DNA of 64,000 bases from Flavobacterium sandaracinum. GTDB taxonomy: Bacteria > Bacteroidota > Bacteroidia > Flavobacteriales > Flavobacteriaceae. The DNA is taken from NCBI RefSeq assembly GCF_004349135.1, contig NZ_SMFN01000007.1, positions 128,293 to 192,292 of the forward strand, given 5' to 3'. A program made the translations under genes and the position numbers. The notes under the pieces were generated by a model. That model saw only the letters and a program-made list of their open reading frames with translations. It was not told the DNA's origin and did not search any database. Below are positions 36,371 to 45,947 of the stretch, piece after piece. The first letter of the stretch is position 1. The number at the start of each line of letters is the position of its first letter.

Positions 36371-36973
36371 TCAAATTAATTTTTTGTCTAATAAATGGAT
36401 GACGTCTTCTTTTCCGACTTGTAAATTCCAAACTTCAAATCCTAAAGCCAGCGCAACATCAGTGTTTTCTTTTTTGTCATCTACAAATAGGGTTCTTTTG
36501 GGAGCCAATTCATGATTGTTTATCAGGTGATTAAAAGTTTCAGGATTGGGTTTTCTTGTGCCAAGTTCAAACGAAAAATATACTTTTTCAAAACATTGAT
36601 AAAAATCCCTGTAAAAAGAAATTCCGTTTGTTTGCTCAAAATTTTCAATATGGATGGCGTCGGTGTTCGACAATAGAAACAAGCGGTATTTTTGGGAAAG
36701 CATTTGTAAAAATTCTAATCGATATAAAGGAAAGTCAAGAAGGATGGCGTTCCAAGCCGTTGTAATTTGCTTGATACTAGCCGTTGGGATGTGTTTTTGA
36801 ATGCCAAGCAGAAAATCTTCACGAGATATTTTTCCAGTTTCAAACTGCAGGTTCAACTGTTCTAGATCATCATTCCACTCTGTTAAGCCTAAGTTTTTAA
36901 AAGCAGTAACAGAAGCTTGCTTGTCTAAATTGATAAAAATATCACCAAAATCAAAAATTATAGTATTAATCAT
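36371..36973 (-). CDS. HAD-superfamily hydrolase (YihX-like)
   Basis: 200 residues. Motif I is FDFGDIFINLD, with the DxG variant common in the YihX/IA group; motif II is LFLLSNTD, and motif III/IV are RKPNPE and FVDDKKENTDVA. Probable small-molecule phosphatase. Its ATG overlaps the 3' end of ribD by 8 bases, indicating translational coupling; a role in dephosphorylating the riboflavin intermediate after RibD would fit that position but is only inference. Confidence 0.92.
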   Translation of the reverse strand: MINTIIFDFGDIFINLDKQASVTAFKNLGLTEWNDDLEQLNLQFETGKISREDFLLGIQKHIPTASIKQITTAWNAILLDFPLYRLEFLQMLSQKYRLFLLSNTDAIHIENFEQTNGISFYRDFYQCFEKVYFSFELGTRKPNPETFNHLINNHELAPKRTLFVDDKKENTDVALALGFEVWNLQVGKEDVIHLLDKKLI

Positions 36974-38009
36974 AGTTTCTAGAAATTAGAAGTTCGTCAG
37001 TACCAATCAAAGATTTTTCGAACTGTTTTTTACCGAGAATAGGCGCTTTGATTCCGGAATTGAATGGGATGTTTCCAACGAATATTCGTGCTTCATCCCA
37101 TAGATTGGCGTCTATAAAAGATTGCAAAGTTTGCCTTCCGCCTTCAATAATAACGGACTGAATTTGATGTTCGTACAGCGATTGAACTACTTGCTGAACT
37201 ACGTTTTGTTCAAAATCAATTATTTCAAAGATAGTATTTTCTTTTTCAGCAGCGGTTTTAAATTTAGAAAAAAGGATAGTTTTAACTTGATTGTCAAGAA
37301 TTTGGCTATCTTCTGGAATGCGATTATTTTGGTCTAAAACTATTCGGACAGGATTATTTCCCCGCCAGTCTCGTGCGTCAAGTTTAGGATTGTCGTCAAT
37401 AACAGTTTGTGTTCCTACCAGAATTCCCTGCTCCTCAGTGCGCCATTTGTGAACTAGTTGTCTGGAAAATCCATTGGTAATCCAAACGGGTTTTTTTTCT
37501 AATTTTTCCATTGGAGCGATAAAACCATCTTTGGATTCTGCCCATTTTAAAATAAGGTACGGTCTTTTCTTGTTGTGAAAAGTAAAAAAGCGCTTGTTCA
37601 ATTCAAAACAGGCCTCTTCTAGTACGCCAACAGTTACTTGAATTCCGGCTTCGATTAGTTTTTTGATTCCCTTACCCGCCACTTTTTCGTTAGGATCTAT
37701 AGTTCCTATGACCACTTTTGGGATTTTATTAGCGATAATCAAATTGCAGCACGGTGGTGTTTTTCCAAAATGGCTGCACGGTTCTAAACTTACGTAAATG
37801 GTTGCTTTTTTCAATAAGGTCTTATCTTTTACTGAATTTATGGCATTTACTTCTGCGTGTGGTTCACCCGCTTTTCTATGCCAACCTTCACCGATTATCT
37901 TTCCATCATAAACAATTACACAACCTACCATAGGGTTTGGATATGTAGTTCCTAAACCATTTTCAGCTAATTCGATGCACCTCTTTATATATATTTCTTG
38001 TATTTTCAC
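36966..38009 (-). CDS. ribD: bifunctional riboflavin deaminase/reductase
   Basis: Performs the second and third steps of riboflavin synthesis from GTP: pyrimidine deamination, then ribosyl reduction. N-terminal deaminase has the zinc site H51-A-E53, C78 and C87 (EPCSHFGKTPPC); the C-terminal reductase begins near 150 (RPYLILKWAESKDGF). I start at GTG 38009 (MKIQEIYIKRC, 347 residues) because it matches the usual N-terminus and because a -7 box at 38014-38021 lies inside the longer ATG-initiated frame that begins at 38051. The GTG is therefore close to the predicted transcript start. Confidence 0.94.
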   Translation of the reverse strand: MKIQEIYIKRCIELAENGLGTTYPNPMVGCVIVYDGKIIGEGWHRKAGEPHAEVNAINSVKDKTLLKKATIYVSLEPCSHFGKTPPCCNLIIANKIPKVVIGTIDPNEKVAGKGIKKLIEAGIQVTVGVLEEACFELNKRFFTFHNKKRPYLILKWAESKDGFIAPMEKLEKKPVWITNGFSRQLVHKWRTEEQGILVGTQTVIDDNPKLDARDWRGNNPVRIVLDQNNRIPEDSQILDNQVKTILFSKFKTAAEKENTIFEIIDFEQNVVQQVVQSLYEHQIQSVIIEGGRQTLQSFIDANLWDEARIFVGNIPFNSGIKAPILGKKQFEKSLIGTDELLISRNYD

Positions 38010-38013
38010 AATA

Positions 38014-38021
38014 CAAAAGTA
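38014..38021 (-). promoter_or_regulatory. -7 promoter box of ribD
   Basis: TACTTTTG on the minus strand fits TAnnTTTG and ends 5 bases before the GTG start, which predicts a transcript with almost no leader. A -33 element at proper spacing is not clear. Confidence 0.4.
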
Positions 38022-38054
38022 GTAATTTTTGAGTTTATGATTTTGTTTCAAAAC

Positions 38055-38088
38055 TTTGGAGAATAATAATAAACAATTTCTATTTTTG
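38055..38088 (+). promoter_or_regulatory. promoter, -33 TTTG and -7 TATTTTTG
   Basis: TTTG at 38055-38058 and TATTTTTG at 38081-38088 are separated by 22 bases, close to the Bacteroidota consensus, and precede the acetyltransferase start at 38113. Confidence 0.6.
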
Positions 38089-38112
38089 CAGGTATAATTA
38101 GATTTTTAAAAA

Positions 38113-38601
38113 ATGGAAAATTACAGTATCAGAAAAATAAATAGAGAGGATAATCAAGAAGTTGCAGCATTGATACGAGCGGTTTTTGATGAATTGAATA
38201 TTCCAAAAGTAGGGACGGCTTATGAAGATCCTTATTTGGATTTTATGTTTGAAGAGTACAGCAAACCAAGATCTGTGTATTATGTGGTTGAAAACAACGG
38301 AAGAATTATTGGTTCTGCTGGAATTGCGCCACTAGAAAACGAAGCGGAAACTATTTGTGAGTTGCAAAAAATGTATTTTCTGCCGGAAACACGCGGTTTG
38401 GGAATTGGTGCCGAAATGATGGCGGTGTGTTTACAAAGCGCAAGGAATTTTAGTTTTGAGAGCTGCTATTTAGAAACAATGCCCTTTATGCTTGACGCAC
38501 AAAAATTATATAAAAAAGTTGGTTTTGAATATATTTCGGCCCCAATGGGTAGTACAGGACATGTGAGTTGTCCCATTTGGATGTTGAAAAATTTAGAATA
38601 A
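38113..38601 (+). CDS. GNAT-family N-acetyltransferase
   Basis: 162 residues. YSIRKINREDNQEVAALIRA at the N-terminus and the acetyl-CoA loop LPETRGLGIGAEMMAVCLQS around residue 95 with the R/QxxGxG/A pattern. Substrate unknown. It has a good promoter of its own and lies 140 bases before prmC. Confidence 0.93.
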   Translation: MENYSIRKINREDNQEVAALIRAVFDELNIPKVGTAYEDPYLDFMFEEYSKPRSVYYVVENNGRIIGSAGIAPLENEAETICELQKMYFLPETRGLGIGAEMMAVCLQSARNFSFESCYLETMPFMLDAQKLYKKVGFEYISAPMGSTGHVSCPIWMLKNLE

Positions 38602-38741
38602 TGATTATTACTTCATTCTTTTAACACTAGAGATAAAAGAGTAGAAACAGCAAGTAATCATTATTCCTTATATTTTTAAATAGCAATCCATTTTAAACTT
38701 ATTTTTTGTCTGCTATACAATTAAATTGATACTTATAAACC

Positions 38742-39614
38742 ATGAAAATTAAAGAGTACAGAGCTCATTTTATTCAAGAACTCACCCCTCTTTATGATGC
38801 TGGTGAAGCAGAGAGTTTTTTCTACTTAATCTTAGAGGAAAAACAACAACTGAAACGAATTGATTTGGCGTTGCATCCTGATTTGGTTTTTTCTGCTGCA
38901 GAAATTGCTTTATGGAACGCGATTTTAGCACCGTTAAAACAAGAAATCCCAATACAATATTTGTTAGGAAATACGAGCTTTTATGGATTGGATTTTAGTG
39001 TCAATGAACACGTTTTGATTCCAAGACCAGAAACAGAAGAGTTGGTTGATTGGATGCTATCGGATCACCGAAAAACACAACTATCTACTACTCTAAAAAT
39101 ATTGGATATCGGTACAGGAAGCGGCTGTATTGCTATTTCCTTGGCAAAAAATCTTCCAAATGCTACCGTTTTTGCTATTGATGTTTCTGAAAAGGCTTTG
39201 GCTACAGCCAAAAAAAATGCCGACAATAATGCAGTAAACGTTAATTTCATTCATCAAAATATTCTAGAAGCGGTTACATTAAGTGCAGTTGAAGGAATCA
39301 ACGAACAGTTTGATATTATAGTTTCAAATCCTCCTTATGTTCGAAATTTGGAAAAAGAAGAAATCAAGAAAAATGTTTTAGATAATGAACCACATTTGGC
39401 TCTTTTCGTAGAGGATGATGACGCGTTGATTTTCTACAAAAAAATAGCCGAATTAGCTCAAGAAAATCTCACTGAAAGCGGACTGTTGTACTTTGAGATC
39501 AATCAATATTTAGGGGTAGCAATGATTGATTTGCTGGAGCAAATGCATTTCAAAAATATCGAATTACGAAAAGATATTTATGGTAATGATAGGATGATAA
39601 AATGTACTAGATGA
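38742..39614 (+). CDS. prmC: release factor glutamine methyltransferase
   Basis: Methylates the Gln of the GGQ motif in release factors RF1 and RF2. 290 residues: N-terminal helical domain, then a Rossmann methyltransferase with the SAM loop DIGTGSGC (122-129) and the catalytic NPPY at 196-199. PRPETEELVDW near residue 95 is also characteristic. Complete. Confidence 0.96.
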   Translation: MKIKEYRAHFIQELTPLYDAGEAESFFYLILEEKQQLKRIDLALHPDLVFSAAEIALWNAILAPLKQEIPIQYLLGNTSFYGLDFSVNEHVLIPRPETEELVDWMLSDHRKTQLSTTLKILDIGTGSGCIAISLAKNLPNATVFAIDVSEKALATAKKNADNNAVNVNFIHQNILEAVTLSAVEGINEQFDIIVSNPPYVRNLEKEEIKKNVLDNEPHLALFVEDDDALIFYKKIAELAQENLTESGLLYFEINQYLGVAMIDLLEQMHFKNIELRKDIYGNDRMIKCTR

Positions 39615-39770
39615 TTTTTAGCATATAAAATTCTTCTCATTTTTAAGCTGATTCAGTCATAAAAGGATAATCCCCACGGTTATTACAGGAAAGACTTTTC
39701 AATAAGCAATTTAAATTGGCTAACTAATCCACATGTTTTTTTTCATATCATAACGGCAAGGCACGAGACT

Positions 39771-41015
39771 TTACTCGTAACGCAACGCTTCAATCGGATC
39801 GAGAACTGCAGCTTTAATAGCAGGATATAAGCCCGAAGCAATAGCTACGATGAAACTGGTGATAAAAGCGGCCATAATAGCGCCCCACGGAATTACGAAT
39901 GCAAAATCCATCGCGGTGGCAATTCCAAATCCAATCAGGATGCCAAAAATAATGCCTACCAATCCACCCATTTGACCAATCAATAACGTCTCTATAAAAA
40001 ACTGAATAGCGATGGTCGTTTTCTTGGCTCCCAAAGCTTTTCTAACTCCTATTTCTCGCGTACGCTCCGTTACGGAAACGATCATGATGTTCATCAAAGC
40101 AATAGAAGAGCCTAAAACAGTGATGATACCAATCAACCACGAGGCCAGTCCTAAGTATTTTGTGATTCCTAAAATTCGGTTAATAAGATCGTCACTGCGA
40201 ACAACACCAAAATTATTGTCTTTCACAGGGCTTAATTTGCGCACCCTTCGCATGGTGCTTGTGGCATTGTCTAAGGCTTGTTCTAGTAATTCTTTTTTAC
40301 CTACCATAACACTTACGGTATAATTTATGTTGGGCGCCGTAAATATAGAACGAGCCAACTGAATAGGAATTAAAACGCGTAAATCTTGATTGTTTCCAAA
40401 GGTGGATCCCTTTTCTTTCAACACTCCAATAACTTTAAATTTAGCACCTCGGATTGCGATTGTTTTATCAATTGGATTCACGTCTTTTAGCAATCCTTTC
40501 TCAAAATCAGATCCTACAACACATACATAAGCGTTGTTGTCGATATCAAAACTGGTAAAATTTCGTCCTGCGCTGGTTTCTAAACCAGAATTGGTCATAA
40601 AATACTCGTCCACTCCAAGAATAGAATTTTCGGGATCTGTTTTAGTCGCTTCATATTTTACTTCAGCAGCGGATGTTGCTGTAAAAGAAAGGGACGTTTC
40701 CGTAAAAGGATATGTGTATTTGTTCTTGAAAGCCACTGCTTCAGGATAGGAAATAATCGGATTTATGATTACGCGCTCGTCACCACCACGATTACGCGTC
40801 GTATTTTCATACTGTTTAATATTAAAAGTATTCGCACCCATCGATGCAAAATCAGAGGAGATGGTGTTCTCAAGTGCTGAAACAACCGTAAGAATACTAA
40901 CTAAAGCGGTGATTCCTATAGCGATAATCATCACAGTAAGAACCGTTCGTAACAATTGCGTTCTAATTGAACCTAATGCAATCCGAATATTTTCTTTGAA
41001 TAATTTTAACATCAT
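39771..41015 (-). CDS. MacB-type ABC transporter permease
   Basis: 414 residues: one N-terminal transmembrane helix (LLRTVLTVMIIAIGITALVS), a large periplasmic MacB core domain, and three C-terminal helices with ERTREIGVRKALGAKK, the FtsX/MacB coupling signature. Members export peptides or drugs, or transduce mechanical signals across the envelope. No ATPase or membrane-fusion gene accompanies it here, so its partner must be encoded elsewhere. Confidence 0.93.
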   Translation of the reverse strand: MMLKLFKENIRIALGSIRTQLLRTVLTVMIIAIGITALVSILTVVSALENTISSDFASMGANTFNIKQYENTTRNRGGDERVIINPIISYPEAVAFKNKYTYPFTETSLSFTATSAAEVKYEATKTDPENSILGVDEYFMTNSGLETSAGRNFTSFDIDNNAYVCVVGSDFEKGLLKDVNPIDKTIAIRGAKFKVIGVLKEKGSTFGNNQDLRVLIPIQLARSIFTAPNINYTVSVMVGKKELLEQALDNATSTMRRVRKLSPVKDNNFGVVRSDDLINRILGITKYLGLASWLIGIITVLGSSIALMNIMIVSVTERTREIGVRKALGAKKTTIAIQFFIETLLIGQMGGLVGIIFGILIGFGIATAMDFAFVIPWGAIMAAFITSFIVAIASGLYPAIKAAVLDPIEALRYE

Positions 41016-41094
41016 AATGGTTTGACACGAAAATACAATTTTTGTTACAAATTTTATCTAGCTAAAAACTAATTTATTGTAATCTCTTTTATTT

Positions 41095-41240
41095 GAAGCT
41101 ATTTCCCGCTTTCCGTTACCATACGACAGCAAAAAATAATTTGTTTTCAATTGCCTGAAAGGAGCTTCCTACGGTCGCTCTTTCCGGCAAGAAAACAATA
41201 TTATTTTTTTACTGTCGCATTTTCACTTCAATCCGGGCTA
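41095..41240 (+). repeat. structured intergenic repeat, family A copy 2
   Basis: Begins GAAGCTATTTCCCGCTTTCC and ends CACTTCAATCCGGGCTA. Interior: ACGACAGCAAAAAATAAT.. pairs with ..ATTATTTTTTTACTGTCG, and an inner module GGAGCTTCCTACGGTCGCTC matches the corresponding part of copy 1. Lies upstream of hisS, 130 bases before its start. Confidence 0.7.
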
Positions 41241-41370
41241 GTGGTCCTGCAATAAAATGATGCAATTTGTAAACAGAATAATTTTAAAAATAGGATATTT
41301 GCAAAGAATTAGAATTTGGAGCTTTTCAATACTTCCAAAATCTGAAAATCTAAAATCCAATACTCATACA

Positions 41371-42747
41371 ATGGCATCAAAACCGAGCATTCCAAAAGGA
41401 ACCAGAGATTTTTCACCTGCTGAGGTGGCAAAACGGCAGTATATTATACAGATTATAAAAAATAATTTCGAGAAATTTGGCTTCCAGCCCATAGAAACTC
41501 CTTCATTTGAAAATTCCGAAACCCTAATGGGGAAATACGGCGAAGAAGGCGATCGCTTGATTTTTAAAATATTGAATTCCGGCGATTATTTGGCGAAAGC
41601 CAATGCCGCACATTTGGAAAGTAAGGAGAGCACCAAGCTAACGTCGAGTATTTCGGAAAAAGCGTTGCGTTATGACTTAACGGTTCCTTTTGCACGGTAC
41701 GTGGTGCAACACCAAAACGAAATTGAATTTCCATTCAAACGCTATCAAATCCAACCGGTTTGGCGTGCAGATCGACCCCAAAAAGGACGTTTTAGAGAGT
41801 TCTTTCAATGTGATGCGGATGTTGTAGGGTCTAAATCCCTTTGGCAAGAAGTTGAATTGGTGCAGCTTTACGATGCTGTTTTTACTGATTTGGGTTTGAG
41901 TGGCGTAACCATAAAAATCAATAACCGAAAGATATTATCAGGAATAGCTGAGGTTATTGGCGCTTCTGATAAATTAATTGACTTTACAGTTGCTTTAGAT
42001 AAGCTTGACAAAATAGGAGAGGACGGTGTCAAAAAAGAAATGATGGAGAAAGGAATTGCTGCTGAAGCAATTGCAAAAGTGCAACCATTATTTAATTTCA
42101 CGGGAACCATTGCAGAGAAAATAGAAAAACTTTCTGTTTTGCTTTCTGAATCAGAGGAAGGCTTGAAAGGAGTAGAAGAATTGCGTTTTATATGTGACAA
42201 TGTCATGAAGCTTGGATTGAATAACGCTGTGTTAGACTTAGATGTAACTTTAGCCCGAGGATTAAATTATTATACAGGAGCTATTTTTGAAGTCGCTCCT
42301 CCAAAATCCGTTTCCATGGGATCCATTGGCGGTGGCGGCAGATACGACGATTTGACTGGAATTTTTGGTTTGAAAAACATGAGCGGTGTAGGGATTTCTT
42401 TTGGGTTAGACCGAATCTATTTAGTGGTTGAAGAATTGAATTTGTTTCCAGAAACGGTATCGGCAACCTCTCAAGCACTATTTATAAATTATGGAGAAAC
42501 GGAAGCTTTTTATGGGTTACAAGCCATTCAAAAATTAAGAGCGGCAGGTATAAAAGTAGAATTGTATCCCGATGCTGTCAAGGTGGCGAAGCAATTTCAG
42601 CACGCGGATAAAAGAAGAATTCCTTTTGCCGTTATCGTTGGTCCAGATGAGATGACATCCAACACATTTTTACTTAAAAATCTAATTTCGGGAGAGCAGC
42701 TTTCACTGAATTTAGAAAGTTTAAAGGAAGCTTTACTGGGTTCGTAA
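41371..42747 (+). CDS. hisS: histidyl-tRNA synthetase
   Basis: Class II aminoacyl-tRNA synthetase charging tRNA-His. The frame is open upstream, but the ATG at 41371 ([16 protein letters not shown]) gives the canonical N-terminus, 458 residues. Motif 1 IPKGTRDF, motif 2 [13 protein letters not shown], the histidine A loops [15 protein letters not shown] and motif 3 [13 protein letters not shown] are present, then the anticodon-binding domain. Ends at a strong terminator. Confidence 0.98.
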   Translation: MASKPSIPKGTRDFSPAEVAKRQYIIQIIKNNFEKFGFQPIETPSFENSETLMGKYGEEGDRLIFKILNSGDYLAKANAAHLESKESTKLTSSISEKALRYDLTVPFARYVVQHQNEIEFPFKRYQIQPVWRADRPQKGRFREFFQCDADVVGSKSLWQEVELVQLYDAVFTDLGLSGVTIKINNRKILSGIAEVIGASDKLIDFTVALDKLDKIGEDGVKKEMMEKGIAAEAIAKVQPLFNFTGTIAEKIEKLSVLLSESEEGLKGVEELRFICDNVMKLGLNNAVLDLDVTLARGLNYYTGAIFEVAPPKSVSMGSIGGGGRYDDLTGIFGLKNMSGVGISFGLDRIYLVVEELNLFPETVSATSQALFINYGETEAFYGLQAIQKLRAAGIKVELYPDAVKVAKQFQHADKRRIPFAVIVGPDEMTSNTFLLKNLISGEQLSLNLESLKEALLGS

Positions 42748-42759
42748 AGTAAAGACATA

Positions 42760-42793
42760 AAAAAAGCTTCGTTTTAGAAAACGAAGCTTTTTA
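42760..42793 (+). terminator. rho-independent terminator of hisS
   Basis: AAAAAGCTTCGTTTT pairs perfectly with AAAACGAAGCTTTTT over a two-base gap. Confidence 0.92.
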
Positions 42794-42985
42794 AATATAA
42801 AGTAATGGTGAATTAATAATTGTTGAGAATAAACTCTAGAATTTTTATTAGTGAAATAATCATCAAATAAAAATTTTAACAAAGCTAGAAAAAACAATAA
42901 TAAGATAATCTTAAAATAATCTTAAAATTTTAACTTGTTCTGTTTTATGTAGCTACAAAAAGTGAAATTATTAAAAAGATGACAA

Positions 42986-43018
42986 TTTGACATTTAAAAA
43001 GAATTGGCAGAACTTTTG
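42986..43018 (+). promoter_or_regulatory. promoter of grpE-dnaJ
   Basis: TTTG at 42986-42989 and AACTTTTG at 43011-43018 (one base off TAnnTTTG) are 21 bases apart and lie 23 bases before the grpE start. No heat-shock operator of the CIRCE type was seen. Confidence 0.55.
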
Positions 43019-43040
43019 CAATCCAAAGAAAAGAATAAAA

Positions 43041-43619
43041 ATGAACTTTAAGAATATTTTTAAAAATACGAGTAATATGACTACTGAAAATACAGAAATC
43101 GATCAAGAATTAGAGGAGGCGACATTAGAGAATAATGCCAGTGAAGAGCAAATCATTGTTGAGGAATTAAGTGTAGAAGAGCAATTGACGCAAGATTTAG
43201 CCAAAGAGAAAGATAAATATTTACGATTATTCGCTGAATTCGAAAATTACAAAAGAAGAACTACAAAAGAGCGTATTGAGTTATTCAAAACGGCCAATCA
43301 GGAAGTTTTATTAGCCATGTTGCCTGTATTGGATGATTTTGACAGAGCAATTACAGAAATAAGCAAATCCGAAGATGAACTTTTGTTAAAAGGAGTGGAG
43401 CTTATTCATGAAAAATTAAAAAACACCTTGGTAGCTAAAGGATTGGAGCAAGTTGAGGTAAACGCGGGAGATGCATTTGATGCTGATTTTGCAGAAGCCA
43501 TAACTCAAATTCCTGCTGCGTCAGACAAGATGAAAGGTAAAATTGTTGATGTTCTTGAAAAAGGATATAAACTAGGAGATAAAATCATTCGTTTTCCAAA
43601 AGTGGTAATAGGTCAGTAA
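43041..43619 (+). CDS. grpE: nucleotide exchange factor GrpE
   Basis: Releases ADP from DnaK. The ATG at 43041 gives 192 residues; the frame extends upstream only through a TTG that lies inside the promoter. An acidic N-terminal tail leads into the long dimerising helix (EKDKYLRLFAEFENYKRRTT) and the C-terminal beta-wing with GKIVDVLEKGYKLGDKIIRF. dnaJ follows after 58 bases; dnaK is not in the window. Confidence 0.97.
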   Translation: MNFKNIFKNTSNMTTENTEIDQELEEATLENNASEEQIIVEELSVEEQLTQDLAKEKDKYLRLFAEFENYKRRTTKERIELFKTANQEVLLAMLPVLDDFDRAITEISKSEDELLLKGVELIHEKLKNTLVAKGLEQVEVNAGDAFDADFAEAITQIPAASDKMKGKIVDVLEKGYKLGDKIIRFPKVVIGQ

Positions 43620-43677
43620 TGCGTAAGTATAGAGACGCAATGAATCGCGTCTGTGTTTTTTACAAGAAAAAATAAAA

Positions 43678-44790
43678 ATGAAAAAAGATTTTTACGAAAT
43701 ATTAGGCATTACAAAGAGTGCCGATGCTGCCGAAATTAAAAAAGCATATAGAAAGCAAGCTATAGCGCATCACCCTGACAAAAATCCTGGAGACAAATCG
43801 GCAGAAGAAAAATTTAAATTAGCTGCTGAAGCTTACGAAATATTAAGTGATCCACAGAAGAAAGCAAAGTACGATCAACATGGACATCAAGCTTTTGATG
43901 GTTCTGGAGGTTTTGGCGGCGGAGGTCAAGGTGGAATGAATATGGATGACATTTTCAGTCAGTTTGGTGATATTTTTGGAGGTGGTTTTGGAGGTTTTGG
44001 AGGCGGAGGCGGAGGAGTTCGTCGTGCTAAAGGAAGCAACCTGCGTATTAAAGTAAAATTGACATTGGAAGAAATTGCCAATGGTGTCGAGAAAAAAGTA
44101 AAAGTAAAACGTAAGGTTCAAGCGCCAGGCGTGACTTATAAAACGTGTTCTACTTGTAACGGTCAAGGGCAGGTAATGCGCGTGACCAATACAATTCTTG
44201 GTAGAATGCAATCGGCTTCAACCTGTCCTACTTGTGGCGGTTCTGGTCAAATTTTAGATAGAAAACCAACGGAAGCTGATTCTCAAGGAATGATTCTTGA
44301 AGATGAAACTGTTTCAATAAAAATACCTGCGGGTGTGGTTGATGGCATGCAGTTGAAAGTGTCAAACAAAGGTAATGATGCCCCAGGAAATAGTATTCCA
44401 GGAGATTTAATTGTTGCCATTGAAGAATTAGAACATGAATCGTTGAAACGTGAAGGAGAGAATTTGCACTTTGATTTGTACATTAGCTTTGCTGAAGCGG
44501 TGCTTGGAATTTCAAAAGATATTGAAGCTGTAAACGGCAAAGTGAGAATCAAACTAGAAGAGGGAATTCAATCTGGTAAAATTTTAAGATTAAAAGGGAA
44601 AGGAATTCCAAGTATCAATGGATACGGGAATGGAGATTTATTGGTTCATGTGAATGTATGGACTCCAAAAACATTGAACAAAGAACAAAAACAGTTTTTT
44701 GAAAATGCGTTGACCGATGATAATTTTATTCCTAATCCTGAGAAATCCGATAAATCATTTTTCGAGAAAGTAAAAGATATGTTTTCATAG
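43678..44790 (+). CDS. dnaJ: chaperone DnaJ, two-repeat zinc finger
   Basis: DnaK co-chaperone, 370 residues. J domain 1-70 with HPD at 32-34, a Gly/Phe-rich linker (about 75-115), a zinc region, and two beta-barrel substrate domains. The zinc region has only two CxxCxGxG units (CSTCNGQG and CPTCGGSG) and just four cysteines in the whole protein, instead of the four units of E. coli DnaJ, so it can bind one zinc ion. I recall the same reduction in other flavobacterial DnaJ proteins. Cotranscribed with grpE. Confidence 0.96.
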   Translation: MKKDFYEILGITKSADAAEIKKAYRKQAIAHHPDKNPGDKSAEEKFKLAAEAYEILSDPQKKAKYDQHGHQAFDGSGGFGGGGQGGMNMDDIFSQFGDIFGGGFGGFGGGGGGVRRAKGSNLRIKVKLTLEEIANGVEKKVKVKRKVQAPGVTYKTCSTCNGQGQVMRVTNTILGRMQSASTCPTCGGSGQILDRKPTEADSQGMILEDETVSIKIPAGVVDGMQLKVSNKGNDAPGNSIPGDLIVAIEELEHESLKREGENLHFDLYISFAEAVLGISKDIEAVNGKVRIKLEEGIQSGKILRLKGKGIPSINGYGNGDLLVHVNVWTPKTLNKEQKQFFENALTDDNFIPNPEKSDKSFFEKVKDMFS

Positions 44791-44859
44791 TAGAGACTCG
44801 ATGTATCGCTTCTTTAGATAAAATAGTAGCTGCGATTTAATCCAACTACATAAAAAAAT

Positions 44860-44894
44860 AAAACCCATTCCTGTTTACAAGAATGGGTTTTTTA
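44860..44894 (+). terminator. rho-independent terminator of grpE-dnaJ
   Basis: AAACCCATTC and GAATGGGTTT pair over a 10-base loop and end in Ts. Confidence 0.9.
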
Positions 44895-44955
44895 TGTAAC
44901 TATTCTAAGTATTTTGGTACTAATTATTTACTTTTACACCAATTAAAAATTCAGC

Positions 44956-45876
44956 ATGAGTACTATACTTGAAGTTAATAAAGTCGTAAAGCAATATGGT
45001 GATTACGTAGCGCTAAACGGTGTCTCATTGACAGTTCCAAAGGGGAGTATCTACGGACTCTTAGGTCCAAATGGAGCTGGTAAAACATCACTAATCCGAA
45101 TCATAAATCAAATTACGTTGCCAGATCGTGGTGAGATTATTTTAGATGGTGAAAAACTACAACCCAAACACGTTCAATATATAGGATATTTACCTGAAGA
45201 AAGAGGATTGTACACTACCATGAAAGTGGGTGAACAATGCTTGTATTTAGCTCAAATGAAGGGACTTTCTAAGGCTGAAGCCAAAAAACAACTGGAGTAT
45301 TGGTTCGAAAGATTAGAAATTCAAGGCTGGTGGAACAAGAAAATTCAAGAACTCTCTAAGGGGATGGCGCAGAAAATTCAGTTTGTAGTTTGTGTTTTAC
45401 ACAAGCCAAAACTACTGATTTTTGATGAGCCTTTTTCAGGTTTCGATCCTGTAAATGCCACTATTATAAAAGATGAAATCCTAGCTCTTAGAGAGGAAGG
45501 AGCCACTATCATTTTTTCTACCCACCGGATGGAAAGTGTCGAGGAATTGTGCGATCACATTGCTTTGATCCATAAATCTAATAAGTTGATAGAAGGGAAA
45601 TTAAGCGATGTCAAAAGACAATTTAAAACCAATAGCTATGAAGTGGGAATTTTATCGGATAATGTGGAGGGTTTGATGTACGATATTACCCAGAAATTCA
45701 CCGTAGCACCAGCAAATTTTAAATCGCTTAATAACGAGTTAAAATTGGAAATTCAACTTGGAACGGCTTTGCCAAACGAGTTATTACAGGTTTTGACGCA
45801 ACGCGGTCAAGTCACCCATTTTGTTGAAAAAATACCGAGTGTTAATGATATTTTTATTCAAACGGTTAGTAAATAA
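44956..45876 (+). CDS. ABC transporter ATP-binding protein (NatA-like)
   Basis: 306 residues. Walker A GPNGAGKTS (about 38-46), signature LSKGMAQKIQF, Walker B LLIFDEPFSGFDP and the H-loop STHRME. The C-terminal 80 residues are the extension seen in NatA/YhaQ-type exporters (DUF4162-like). It powers the permease encoded 71 bases downstream. The cargo is unknown; relatives are Na+ or drug exporters. Confidence 0.95.
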   Translation: MSTILEVNKVVKQYGDYVALNGVSLTVPKGSIYGLLGPNGAGKTSLIRIINQITLPDRGEIILDGEKLQPKHVQYIGYLPEERGLYTTMKVGEQCLYLAQMKGLSKAEAKKQLEYWFERLEIQGWWNKKIQELSKGMAQKIQFVVCVLHKPKLLIFDEPFSGFDPVNATIIKDEILALREEGATIIFSTHRMESVEELCDHIALIHKSNKLIEGKLSDVKRQFKTNSYEVGILSDNVEGLMYDITQKFTVAPANFKSLNNELKLEIQLGTALPNELLQVLTQRGQVTHFVEKIPSVNDIFIQTVSK

Positions 45877-45947
45877 AAACACAATTTTAGCGCTTTGATT
45901 TTTAGTTTATAAAATCATCAACCTTAAATCACCAATCAAAAATTTAA

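Noticed and set aside
39771..41015. Complete MacAB-TolC exporter locus
   Set aside because: Only the permease is present; neither ATPase nor fusion protein is adjacent.
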